Assembly (NCBI RefSeq): GCF_006439025.1
Contig: NZ_RCYZ01000004.1
Span: 372,001-436,000 of the forward strand
DNA length: 64,000 bases
DNA from: Hymenobacter nivis
GTDB lineage: Bacteria > Bacteroidota > Bacteroidia > Cytophagales > Hymenobacteraceae
Reading direction: 5' to 3'
Position 1 is the first letter of the stretch. The number at the start of each line of letters is the position of its first letter. This document shows, one piece after another, positions 39,367-47,929 of the stretch. The notes beneath the pieces were generated by a model that was given only the letters and a program-made list of their open reading frames with translations, was not told the DNA's origin and searched no databases. Position numbers and translations under genes: made by a program.

Positions 39367-40730
39367 TGCCAGTCAAATTCTACCTGCACAACAAGCCCGC
39401 CGCCGATGGCCGGCGGCCCATCTACCTCGACGTGCGCTGGGGCCGCAGCGGGGCCGGCTCGGCCGATAAGCAATCGCGCCTGCGCACCGCCACCGGCCAG
39501 AGCTGCCTGCCGACCAACTGGAACGACCTACGGGGCCGCATCAAGTCTGCTGAAAAGGGCTATTCGGCCGCCAACAACGCATTGGTGAAGCTCGAAGCCG
39601 ATGCGGGCAATGCCATCGAACGCGCCCAGCTCGACGGCGTGCCCCTGGAGCCCGCCGCGTTGCAAACGCTGCTCAAGCCGGCCAAGGCTGCGAAAGCCGC
39701 CCGGAAAGCGGCCGCCGTGAAGCCGGCGCCCGCGGCTGACCCGTCCGTGCCCCGCACCATGGCCGGCCTCTACGCCGACTGGCAGCGCGCGCGCCGGGCC
39801 CGGCTCTCGCCCAAGGGCCTCACCGCGCCCCAGGGTCTGATCACCCGCCTCGAAGCCTTCCGGCCGGGCATTGCGCCCACCGCGTTCCTGCCCGACGCCG
39901 ACGGCCGCATCCCGGTGCTGGAAGAATTCTGTACCTACCTGGTGGAGGAGGCCACCATGCCGCGCACCGGCCGCGTGGGCATGCAGAACAACACCATCAG
40001 CTCGTACCTCAAGCTGCTGCGCCGCCTGCTCAAGTTCGGCCGCCAGCCCACCGACGCCATCGAGGACACGTTCCTGGAGGACGTCGAGCGCGAGGCCCTA
40101 AGCTACGCCGAGGTGATGGCCTTCTACGCCCACGAGCCGCTGGACCTCAAGGAAGGCAGCACCAATGCCGGCAGCCGCGTCGCCATCCGCGACGTGTTCG
40201 TTTTCAACTGCCTGACCGGTCCCCGCTACGGCAACCTGGCCACGCTGCGCCCCAGCGACCTGAAGCTGGAGCACGTGGACGGCACCGCCGTGCCAGTGCT
40301 GGAGTACGTGCAGCACAAAACCCGCCGCAACAAGCGCAAGGTGCGCGTGAGCCTCGACCCGGTGGCCTACGCCATCTGGCAGCGCTACCAGGGCCAGCTG
40401 CCCGTGCCCACCAACCAGACCATGAACGCCGGCATCAAAACCATTGCCCGGTCCGCCGGCCTGACGCGCCCCGTGACCGTGGTGCGCGGCATCGGTACCC
40501 AGCGGCTGGAGAGCGTCGTGCCCCTGTGGCAAACCATTTCCTGCCACACGGCGCGCTACACCTTCGTCACCCTGCAGTACGAAGGCGGCAACGACATCGT
40601 GAGCATCCAGGAGTCGGTGGGCCACGCGGGCATCAACACCACGCGCCACTACCTCAAGTCGCGCCCCACCCAACGCCACGCCGCCACGCTGGCCGCTTTT
40701 AATGCCCTGCGCCAGCGCGAGGCGCCCTAA
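39366..40730 (+). CDS. int: Tyrosine integrase
   Basis: 454 residues. N-terminal arm-binding part (MPVKFYLHNKPAADGRRPIY), then a SAM-like core-binding domain. The catalytic domain has the first Arg in CLTGPRYGNLATLRPSD (~285), HTARYTFVTL (His/Arg), then SVGHAGINTTRHYLKS with the final His and the nucleophilic Tyr. It inserts and excises the phage at the attachment site. It is at the right edge, next to repeated 13-base sites. Intact, with no frameshift. Confidence 0.9.
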   Translation: MPVKFYLHNKPAADGRRPIYLDVRWGRSGAGSADKQSRLRTATGQSCLPTNWNDLRGRIKSAEKGYSAANNALVKLEADAGNAIERAQLDGVPLEPAALQTLLKPAKAAKAARKAAAVKPAPAADPSVPRTMAGLYADWQRARRARLSPKGLTAPQGLITRLEAFRPGIAPTAFLPDADGRIPVLEEFCTYLVEEATMPRTGRVGMQNNTISSYLKLLRRLLKFGRQPTDAIEDTFLEDVEREALSYAEVMAFYAHEPLDLKEGSTNAGSRVAIRDVFVFNCLTGPRYGNLATLRPSDLKLEHVDGTAVPVLEYVQHKTRRNKRKVRVSLDPVAYAIWQRYQGQLPVPTNQTMNAGIKTIARSAGLTRPVTVVRGIGTQRLESVVPLWQTISCHTARYTFVTLQYEGGNDIVSIQESVGHAGINTTRHYLKSRPTQRHAATLAAFNALRQREAP

Positions 40731-40783
40731 TTCAAACGGTCACACTTCAAACGGTCACACTCCGCTGAAGGGTGTGACCGTTT
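40731..40783. repeat. Two direct plus one inverted copy of CAAACGGTCACAC
   Basis: TTCAAACGGTCACAC occurs twice in tandem (40731-40745, 40746-40760) and the reverse complement GTGTGACCGTTTG lies at 40772-40784. Found immediately after the integrase stop, where arm-type att sites or a hairpin terminator would lie. Confidence 0.7.
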
Positions 40784-41152
40784 GGCGGAAAATCCCTGCC
40801 CATTTCTTCCGGTTTGTGCCAGGCGCCCGCCGCGAATACTTCCATAAACAGGCAGATTTAGGAAGTAATAAGAACATAACTACCAGTCAATCAGTCCGAC
40901 AGGAGGCTCATTGTATACAAAAGCCCGCCATGAGCCTTGTGCTTGTGGCGGGCTTTTGCGTAGTGTGCCTGACTGGTTGAGTTTTGGCTTACTGCTTTTC
41001 CTATGCCCGAAGGCGTGTGCCGTGGCTGGCAATCCAGGGGATGACGTCCGGAGAAGCACTTGTCAACCCTTGGTATCCGCCCCAGCACCTTCAAAGCCAA
41101 CGGGGCTGCGGTCTTGGATGGCCGAGGAAATTAGCCGCGGCTCCAGCCGCAC
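40784..41152. other. Right end of prophage / junction with host, no gene seen
   Basis: About 370 bases without a convincing gene. They contain the hairpin at 40919-40957 and should include the right attachment junction. I could not identify a tRNA or a duplicated core because the left junction is outside the window. The upstream in-frame extension 40984-41193 of the beta-helix gene has no coding character. Confidence 0.45.
40919..40957 (+). terminator. Intrinsic terminator beyond the integrase
   Basis: Perfect 11-bp stem aaaagcccgcc/ggcgggctttt with a 17-base loop. It probably ends integrase transcription or marks the host border. Confidence 0.65.
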
Positions 41153-41160
41153 TAGCTTTG
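41153..41160 (+). promoter_or_regulatory. Candidate -7 element TAGCTTTG
   Basis: A perfect TAnnTTTG match, 33 bases upstream of the beta-helix gene ATG at 41194. A good -33 TTG at proper spacing is not clear. It suggests host transcription starts here, so the prophage ends before it. Confidence 0.45.
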
Positions 41161-41193
41161 CAGGTGAGCACCGTTTTCCGCTGCTTTCCCACC

Positions 41194-43116
41194 ATGGACA
41201 TAAAAAGTGCCAATCGCCGCGCCGCTACGCTGCTGGCCGGGGCCGGGCTGCTGCTGGTCGTGGGGGCCCGGCCGGCCCCGAGGCCCCCGGCCGTGCTGCG
41301 CAAAGACCTGAAGCGGGACTTTGGAGCCCTGGGCGATGGGCGCACCAACGACCAGGCGGCGTTTGCGCGGGCGGCGGCGTTCTTCAACCAGCGCGCCCAG
41401 GGCCCCGACGGGGCCGTGCCGGCGGTGCTCTTTGTGCCCCGCGGGGTGTACGTGGTGGGCCGGCAGGCGCCCGGACCCAATGGCTACCGCTGGGGCGACG
41501 ACGTGCTGCCGCTGGTGGGCTGCCGCAACCTCACCATTGCCGGGCAAGACAGTGGCCGCACCGAAATCCGCTACGCCGCGGGCCTGCGCTACGGCTCGTT
41601 TGACCCCGCCACCGGCCGGGCGTTTCAGCCGCCGCCGGGTTACTTTACCGATCGGGCCTATGCGGCCAGTGGCGGCACGTGCGTGCGGCTGGAGCGTTGC
41701 GAAAACGTGGTGGTGGCCGACCTGGCCCTCAATGGCAACAGCCCGCGGTTGGCCCTGGGTGGGGCCTGGGGCGATACGGGCATTCAATTGCCCTTCGACG
41801 GAGTGTTCGTGACGGGCTCGCGCGGGGTGACGCTGCGCCGGGTGGCGGTGCACCACTTCGGCCGCGACGGGGTGCAGGTGCTCAACCACCTGGCCACGGG
41901 CCTGGCCGACCCGGCCCGCGAAAACATCCGGTTCGAAAACTCCACTTTCGACTACAACGGCCGCCAGGGCCTTTCGCTGACGGGGGTGCACGGCTTCCGG
42001 GCCGACAATTGCAGCTTCAGCCACACGGCCCGGGCCCGCAACGCCGGCCTGGGCCGGGCCCTGTTCTCGAACCCCGCCGCGGGCGTCGACGTCGAGCCCG
42101 AGGGCGGCACCGTGGCCCACCTGGCCTTCGTGGGCTGCCGCTTTGTGGACAACGGTGGCCAGGGCCTGGTGTCGGACCGGCCCGCTGGCCCGCACCCGCC
42201 CGCCACGGCCGACGTGCGGCTGGTGGACTGCACCCTCTGGGGCACCACGAACTGGTCGGCGTGGGTAACGCAGCCGGGTTTCTCCTTCGAGAACTGCCGG
42301 GTGTACGGGGCCTTCGTGCACGGCTGCGCCGCGGCTACGGCCGCCGAAGCCACGCGCTTCACTGGCTGCACCTTCGCCGATCGGCCCTATGCCGGCCGCC
42401 CGGCCTTGGGCCCTGGCCTGCTGCTCTCCGACGGCCACGCCCGCGGCCTGCGCTTCGATGGCTGCCGCTTCGAGGCGGCGCACGGGGCCCTGCTGCGCGC
42501 CGTGCCGCTGGCCGCTGCCGCGGCCGATTCAGCCGCCGCGTTCCATTTCCGCGGTTGCACCTTCGAGTGGCGTGCCCTGGGGGCCCCAGCGGCCGCTGGG
42601 CCGGCGCTGTTGCTGGCGGGCCCGGTGTTCAGCGAAACCACCGTATTGCGCAACGGCCCGGGTACAAAGGGGGGCGCGGGGGCCCCGGTTACTTTTGTGC
42701 TCGGCGATGCCCGGGCGCCCTTGCCGGCGGTGCTGCGGGCCCCGGGCCGGCTGGAATTGCGGGTGCGCGGGGCGGGTACTTTGGTGCGGGGGCGCTTCGA
42801 TGTGGCTTGGGGCCCCGTCCTCCCTACCGACTCAGCCCGCGTCGTGGTGGGGGCGGGGCACGCCCTGGCCCTGGCCGCCGCCGCGCCCGGCGACACGGCC
42901 ACGCTTTACCTGGGGCCCAATGCCCGGCTGGTCATCGAGCGGGGCGGGGCCCTGGAACTGCGGCGCTACGCCCAGGTGGTGGTGGCCGGCCAGCTGGTGG
43001 TGGAACCCGGGGCCTATTACGCCCACGATCCGCTGGCTACCGTGCGTACCGAAGGCCGCGGCGAGGTACTGGTGTCGCCCGCGGCCGTGCTGGTCGCCCC
43101 GCCCGCCGTGCGGTAG
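41194..43116 (+). CDS. Secreted parallel beta-helix protein (pectate-lyase superfamily)
   Basis: 640 residues, start at ATG 41194 (MDIKSANRRAATLLAGAGLL). A signal or membrane start is followed by KRDFGALGDGRTNDQAAFAR and FVPRGVYVVG, the canonical entry of pectate-lyase-3 proteins. Repeated beta-helix rungs follow: NLTIAGQDSGRTEIRYAAGL, RFENSTFDYNGRQGLSLTGV, VAHLAFVGCRFVDNGGQGLV. It probably binds or degrades polysaccharide outside the cell. Specificity cannot be predicted. First host gene after the phage. It is unlike the phage's own beta-helix tail protein except in fold. Confidence 0.75.
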   Translation: MDIKSANRRAATLLAGAGLLLVVGARPAPRPPAVLRKDLKRDFGALGDGRTNDQAAFARAAAFFNQRAQGPDGAVPAVLFVPRGVYVVGRQAPGPNGYRWGDDVLPLVGCRNLTIAGQDSGRTEIRYAAGLRYGSFDPATGRAFQPPPGYFTDRAYAASGGTCVRLERCENVVVADLALNGNSPRLALGGAWGDTGIQLPFDGVFVTGSRGVTLRRVAVHHFGRDGVQVLNHLATGLADPARENIRFENSTFDYNGRQGLSLTGVHGFRADNCSFSHTARARNAGLGRALFSNPAAGVDVEPEGGTVAHLAFVGCRFVDNGGQGLVSDRPAGPHPPATADVRLVDCTLWGTTNWSAWVTQPGFSFENCRVYGAFVHGCAAATAAEATRFTGCTFADRPYAGRPALGPGLLLSDGHARGLRFDGCRFEAAHGALLRAVPLAAAAADSAAAFHFRGCTFEWRALGAPAAAGPALLLAGPVFSETTVLRNGPGTKGGAGAPVTFVLGDARAPLPAVLRAPGRLELRVRGAGTLVRGRFDVAWGPVLPTDSARVVVGAGHALALAAAAPGDTATLYLGPNARLVIERGGALELRRYAQVVVAGQLVVEPGAYYAHDPLATVRTEGRGEVLVSPAAVLVAPPAVR

Positions 43117-43269
43117 GAAAATTCCGGAGAAGCTGTTGTGATTTAGTCAAAAGCTCCTTTCCCACGGTCGTGCTGAGCTTATCAAAGCACCTCTTCCGCT
43201 TCATTGAACGGCGCCTACGAAGGGGAGCAGGTTCATTGATAAAGCTCAGTGACCGTATTGGTTAATATA

Positions 43270-45627
43270 TCATTCTGCCCGCAAACTCAGCACGGGGTTG
43301 CGACGGGCGGCCCGCCAGGCCTGCACACTCACCGTGAGCCAAGCAATGAGCAGGGCCCCCATGCCGGCGGCCGCGAAGTACCACCACTGCCACGCCACGC
43401 GGTAGGCAAAGCCTTCCAACCACCGCTGCAGGAGCAGGTAACTCAGAGGCAGCGCCAGTACGATGGCCACGACAACCAGCCAGGTCAGGCTGCTGGTCAA
43501 CAGCCAGACGATGCCCAGCTCGCTCGCGCCCAAGGCCTTGCGGATGCCGATTTCCTTGCGCCGCCGCTCGGCAGTGAAGGCGGCCAGCCCCAGCAGGCCT
43601 AGGGCAGAAATGAGGATGGCCAGCCCGGCGAAGTAGCGGGCGAGCACCGCCACCCGTCGCTCGGCTACGTACTGGGCCTGGTAGTCGGTGTCCAGAAACG
43701 TGTAGTCGAGCGTAAAGCCGGGGTTGTAGGCGGCGTACAGTTGTTGAAGCCGCGCAATTGTGGCCTGCTCCGCGTTGGGCTGGAGCTTCACTAGCACCGT
43801 GTTAATCGTGGGGTCGAGTTGCAGGCGAAGGGGTTTGATTTTTTCGTGCAGGGATTCGTAGTGGAAGTCGCGGACTACACCCACGATGCGGGCCCCGTCG
43901 AGTTGTTGGCCCACGGGGTCTGGCATCCCTAGGCCAGCCACCAGGGCCTGGTTGACGAGGATGGCGTCGCTGTCGGCGCGGAACTGCGGCGCAAAACTGC
44001 GGCCGGCTACCAGGTGCATACCCATTGTTTCCACCAGGTCATAGTTGACCAGCATCGTCCCTACGGGCAGGCGCTTCCCTTGCCAGCTCATCTCCGCAAC
44101 GTAGCGCCCCCCTAAGAAGCCGCCCAAGACGCTGGACGCCTGCACGACGCCGGGCAATTTCTTCACCTCGGCCAAAAACGCCGCCTGCTGGCGCGCCGCC
44201 TTGCCGCCGGTATCAAAGCGAAGTACGTGGGCTTTGTCGTAGCCCAGCGGCTGGCGCTGCACAAACGCCAGCTGCGCGTTGACGACTACCACGGCCACGA
44301 TGAACAGCACCGAGAGCGTAAACTGCAGCACGACCAAGCCCTGCCGCGTCCACACGTCGCCGGCCCGAGTCGGCAGCTTGCCTTTCAGCACGGCCGCCGG
44401 CTGGAACCCCGATAGGTAAAACGCGGGGTAACTGCCCGCCAGCAGCCCCGTGCCCAGCGCCAGGGCCAGGCCGGCCCCCACCAACTGCCACTCCCACTGC
44501 AAGGCCAACGGCTTGCCAGTCAGTTCGCTGAACTGCGGGAGCACGAGTTGCACCAGCCCCACGGCCACGACCAGGGCTAGCAAGGCCATCACCACGGATT
44601 CGGTCAGGTACTGCCCCACCAGCGCGGCGCGGCTCGCCCCCAGGGCCTTGCGAATGCCTACTTCCTTGACCCGCCGCGAGGCCTTGGCGGTGAACAGGTT
44701 CATGAAATTGATGCTGGCAATCACCAGAATGAGTGCGGCAATCAGGGCGAACAGCCGCACGTAGGCAATTCGCCCCCCGGTGGCAACGCCGTTTTCGTAG
44801 GTGCCGTGCAGGTACCCCGCCGCGAACGGCCGCACGAACAGCGTGCGCCCCCGGGCCTGGGCCTGCGCGCTTTTGGTTTTCAACAACCCCGCCAGCTTCA
44901 CTTGAAACTGCGCGGGGTCGGCCCCCTCCTTCAAGGCCAGGTAGGTGTTGAAAGGGCCGTCGTCGTCCCACTTAATGGTCTCGCTCATTTGCATCTGGTC
45001 CTTAAATGAGGCAAACGGCAGCACGCAGTCAAACTGCTCGGACGAGTTGCGGGGCACCCCGGCAAACACCCCGGCCACCAGGCAGGTCTGTTTTCTGTCG
45101 GCCATTTGCCATTCCACGGCTTTGCCCAGGCTATTCTGCGGCGACCGAAAGAGCTTGGTGGCCAAGGCCTCGGAGAGTACAATGGCGTCTTTGTCCCGCA
45201 GCACCGTGGCGGGGGTGCCCACCAGCAGGGGGTAGGAAAACAGCTGGAAGAAGGCCGGGGCCGCGTACTTGGGGACGGCATTCAGATGCTGGCCGTCCGC
45301 CGCCAGCGTGAAGGCGGGGAAGAACGGGACCGGCGTGGTGGTGGCCACAAATTCAATCTCCGGCATTTCCCGTCGCAGGGCCTCGGCCAGCAGCGGTATG
45401 GTGCCGGTTTGGGTCTCGATGCCGGCGGCCGTGCGGCGGTTTTCCATCACCTGGTAAAGCCGGCCATCCAGGGCGTGGTAGCGGTCGAAGCTGCGCTCGT
45501 CGCTTATCCATAGGTAGATGAGCAGCGCGCAGGCCAGGCCGGTCGAGAGGCCAATCAGGTTGATGAAGAACGTGCTTTTGAACCGCTTAAAGTTGCGGTA
45601 AATGAGCAGCAGGGGGTAGGGAAGCAT
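43270..45627 (-). CDS. MacB/FtsX-like ABC transporter permease
   Basis: 785 residues. Two copies of the MacB_PCD plus FtsX unit. The first TM helix is at 18-40 (FFINLIGLSTGLACALLIYL), a large periplasmic domain follows, and TM clusters come near 285-430 (IAALILVIASINFMNLFTAK). The second copy includes GLVVLQFTLSVLFIVAVVVV and ends with helices containing ILISALGLLGLAAFTAERRR and EIGIRKALGAS. Motif VGIRKALGAS occurs in both halves. Works with the ATPase at 45650 and the fusion protein at 46367. Typical of antimicrobial-peptide or lipid efflux. The stop lies ~40 bases before the end of the 43117-43269 gap. Confidence 0.88.
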   Translation of the reverse strand: MLPYPLLLIYRNFKRFKSTFFINLIGLSTGLACALLIYLWISDERSFDRYHALDGRLYQVMENRRTAAGIETQTGTIPLLAEALRREMPEIEFVATTTPVPFFPAFTLAADGQHLNAVPKYAAPAFFQLFSYPLLVGTPATVLRDKDAIVLSEALATKLFRSPQNSLGKAVEWQMADRKQTCLVAGVFAGVPRNSSEQFDCVLPFASFKDQMQMSETIKWDDDGPFNTYLALKEGADPAQFQVKLAGLLKTKSAQAQARGRTLFVRPFAAGYLHGTYENGVATGGRIAYVRLFALIAALILVIASINFMNLFTAKASRRVKEVGIRKALGASRAALVGQYLTESVVMALLALVVAVGLVQLVLPQFSELTGKPLALQWEWQLVGAGLALALGTGLLAGSYPAFYLSGFQPAAVLKGKLPTRAGDVWTRQGLVVLQFTLSVLFIVAVVVVNAQLAFVQRQPLGYDKAHVLRFDTGGKAARQQAAFLAEVKKLPGVVQASSVLGGFLGGRYVAEMSWQGKRLPVGTMLVNYDLVETMGMHLVAGRSFAPQFRADSDAILVNQALVAGLGMPDPVGQQLDGARIVGVVRDFHYESLHEKIKPLRLQLDPTINTVLVKLQPNAEQATIARLQQLYAAYNPGFTLDYTFLDTDYQAQYVAERRVAVLARYFAGLAILISALGLLGLAAFTAERRRKEIGIRKALGASELGIVWLLTSSLTWLVVVAIVLALPLSYLLLQRWLEGFAYRVAWQWWYFAAAGMGALLIAWLTVSVQAWRAARRNPVLSLRAE

Positions 45628-45649
45628 GAGCCAAAGGGGGAGGAATCGG

Positions 45650-46333
45650 TTAGAATTGGCTGCGGCTGTTTTCGAGCACCACCTGCCCGTCGAGCAGGCG
45701 GATGACGCGCCGGGCGTACCGCGCGTCGTGCTCGGAGTGCGTGACCATGAGCACGGTGGTGCCCGCCTCGTTCAGCTCAGTCAGCAGCCCCAGCACGTCG
45801 TGGCCACTGGCCGAATCGAGGTTGCCGGTGGGCTCGTCGGCCAGCAGCAGCGGCGGGGCGTTCACCACGGCGCGGGCCACGGCCACGCGCTGCTGCTGCC
45901 CGCCCGAGAGTTGCAGCGGAAAGTGGTTGCGCCGGTGCAGCAGCTGCATTTTCTCCAACACCTGTTCTACCCGCTGCCGCCGCTCGGTTGCCCCCACGCC
46001 GAGGTAGCGCAGAGGCAGTTCCACGTTCTCAAACACCGTTAGCTCGTCAATCAGGTTGAAGCTCTGAAACACGAAGCCCAGGCTGCGCTTGCGCAGCTCG
46101 GCTCGCTGCCGCTCGGAGTAACGGCTGGTTTCGGTGCCCAGCAGTTGCAGGCTGCCGCCGTCGGGCTCGTCGAGTAGGCCCAGCAGGTTAAGTAGCGTCG
46201 ATTTGCCGCAGCCCGAGGGGCCCATAATGGCCACAAACTCCCCCTGCTCCACCGTCAGCGAGACGTGGTTCAGCGCCTTGGTTTGCACCTCCTCGGTGCG
46301 GTACACCTTCTCCAGGTTTTCGGCCTTAATCAT
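45650..46333 (-). CDS. ABC transporter ATP-binding subunit (LolD/MacB type)
   Basis: 227 residues, complete. Walker A MGPSGCGKSTLLN (~38-50), Q-loop VFQSFNLIDELTV, signature LSGGQQQRVAVARA (~141-154), Walker B LLLADEPTGNLDS, H-loop VTHSEHDARYA. The sequence is the standard short ATPase of the three-part MacAB-like exporters. It lies 22 bases upstream of the permease and ~33 bases after the fusion protein. Confidence 0.92.
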   Translation of the reverse strand: MIKAENLEKVYRTEEVQTKALNHVSLTVEQGEFVAIMGPSGCGKSTLLNLLGLLDEPDGGSLQLLGTETSRYSERQRAELRKRSLGFVFQSFNLIDELTVFENVELPLRYLGVGATERRQRVEQVLEKMQLLHRRNHFPLQLSGGQQQRVAVARAVVNAPPLLLADEPTGNLDSASGHDVLGLLTELNEAGTTVLMVTHSEHDARYARRVIRLLDGQVVLENSRSQF

Positions 46334-46366
46334 GAGTTTCCTGCTTTACTAGTCAATTTTAGGTAC

Positions 46367-47626
46367 CTAGGGACGGTCATTATCCAGCACCAGTTCTTGT
46401 TGGTCGGCGTAGCCTTCGTAGCTAGACGTTACGACCTGGTCGCCGGGCTGCAAGCCCGCCAGCACTTCGTAATAATCGGGGTTCTGCCGCCCCAGCCGGA
46501 TGGCCACCCGCTGGGCCCGCGTACCATCGGTCCCCAGCTTGAACGCCCAGTTGCCCACGGTTTGCTGGTAAAAGCTGCCTTTGGGCAACAGCACGGCCGG
46601 CGCCTTCGCACTCAGCGCCAGCCGGATGAGTAGGGTCTGGCCCCGCCGCAGGCCCGGTGGTGGGGTACCGGTAAAGGCTAGGTCGATTTGCAGACCTTTG
46701 GCCACTTGGGCGAAGATTTTGGTCACGCGTAAGGCGTATGCCTGGCCATCCACCACCACTTCGCCCACCTGACCAGCCGCGATGCGAGCAATGTAAAACT
46801 CGTCCACCGCGGCGTGCAGTTTCACGCCCGCCAGTGCGTCAATCTGCCCCAAGCGCTGGCCCCGGGTTTTGGCCTCGCCCACTTCCGCGGCCAGCGAGCT
46901 GAGCCGCCCGCCGACCGGGGCCCGCACCAGCAGGTCGTCCATCTTGCGCCGCATCAGGGCCAGGTTGCTGGTCATGCGTTGCACCGATTCCTGCATGGTG
47001 CCCAACTGCTGCTGCATGGCCACCGAATCCTGGTGCAGGGTCTGCTGCGTGAGCTGCCGCCGGCGTAGCTGGTAGCGGTAGGCGTTCTGGCTCTGCAGGT
47101 AGTCCTGCCGCGCAATCACCTTCTGGTCGTAGAGCACTTGGTTGGTGTCGAACACTCGCCGGGCCTCGGCCAGCTGGAAGTCGATGTCGGCTAGCTGATT
47201 TTGGCGCAGAATGCGGTTTTGCAGCAGCTGGTTGCGGGTATTGCGCAGGTTGTTCATCAGGTCGTAGACGGCCGTTTCACGGTTTACCATTTCCAACTGC
47301 AGGTCGGGGTTAGCTAGCCGCAGCAACGGCTGGCCCACTACGAGGGTCGCTCCTTCTTCCACCAGCACTTGCTGCACCGTGCCGGCCTCCGCCGCGTCCA
47401 GGTACACGGTGCGCAGGGGCTGTACTACCCCGTCGATGGCCGTGAATTCCTGAAAATTGCCACGCGTGACCGGACTGATGGTCAGCCGGCTGGCCGCGAC
47501 GTGCAGCCGCTGGCCCGGCCTAGGCCAGTAGAGGCCGGCCACTCCCGTCCCCACCAGCAGCAGGGCCCCCAGCCACCACCAGCGGGTAACAAACGACCAC
47601 TTTCTCTTCGGTATCAGGATATCCAT
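46367..47626 (-). CDS. Membrane fusion protein (HlyD/MacA-like)
   Basis: 419 residues from the ATG at 47626 (MDILIPKRKWSFVTRWWWLG). A signal anchor at ~16-34 is followed by a biotinyl-lipoyl-like half (TVQQVLVEEGATLVVGQPLL), a long alpha-hairpin (RNTRNQLLQNRILRQNQLAD to VQRMTSNLALMRRKMDDLLV) and the second lipoyl half APVGGRLSSLAAEVGEAKTR. Beta-barrel and membrane-proximal domains follow. It bridges the inner-membrane transporter and the outer membrane. First gene of the minus-strand export operon. Confidence 0.88.
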   Translation of the reverse strand: MDILIPKRKWSFVTRWWWLGALLLVGTGVAGLYWPRPGQRLHVAASRLTISPVTRGNFQEFTAIDGVVQPLRTVYLDAAEAGTVQQVLVEEGATLVVGQPLLRLANPDLQLEMVNRETAVYDLMNNLRNTRNQLLQNRILRQNQLADIDFQLAEARRVFDTNQVLYDQKVIARQDYLQSQNAYRYQLRRRQLTQQTLHQDSVAMQQQLGTMQESVQRMTSNLALMRRKMDDLLVRAPVGGRLSSLAAEVGEAKTRGQRLGQIDALAGVKLHAAVDEFYIARIAAGQVGEVVVDGQAYALRVTKIFAQVAKGLQIDLAFTGTPPPGLRRGQTLLIRLALSAKAPAVLLPKGSFYQQTVGNWAFKLGTDGTRAQRVAIRLGRQNPDYYEVLAGLQPGDQVVTSSYEGYADQQELVLDNDRP

Positions 47627-47929
47627 TCGGTTCGGCGCAGGCAGTAGCCGCAAAAAGCTACTGACCGGAGATGCCAAGAACGATGCCTTATTCACAACGC
47701 ATTGATAATCAGAAGTTCTATTTTAAATCCTGGTTACCAGCTGCTGCCGAGCGTCTGGTTTTGATACACTTGACCGTTCGGTTCTGATACAGTTCAAATC
47801 CTTTAACAGGCAGAAAACGGCCTAGCCGGCTCAAATCCAGTATTTTCAGAAGCTTGCACGGTTTATGTGGCCTGAGTTGGTACGGGTGCCAGATAGCCCC
47901 GACTTTTACGTTTTACCCATCCTCTTTTC
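47627..47929. promoter_or_regulatory. Divergent control region between exporter and regulator
   Basis: 303 bases without a gene. It holds a tandem direct repeat, GGTTTTGATACACTTGA (47757-47773) and GGTTCTGATACAGTTCA (47780-47796), 23 bases apart and differing at three positions. This is a likely binding site for the response regulator or another factor. I saw no good sigma-54 -24/-12 pair on either strand. Confidence 0.55.

Noticed and set aside
40984..41193. In-frame 70-codon extension before the beta-helix gene
   Set aside because: It has no signal peptide and no protein character, it crosses the prophage junction zone, and a perfect -7 box lies inside it. The ATG at 41194 gives a proper signal-like start.
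40731..41193. tRNA gene as the phage target site
   Set aside because: No T-arm GGTTCGANTCC or acceptor-stem pairing was visible on either strand.
47627..47929. Sigma-54 promoter for the exporter operon
   Set aside because: Candidates such as AGGCATCGTTCTTGG do not have the -24 GG and -12 GC at 10-base spacing.
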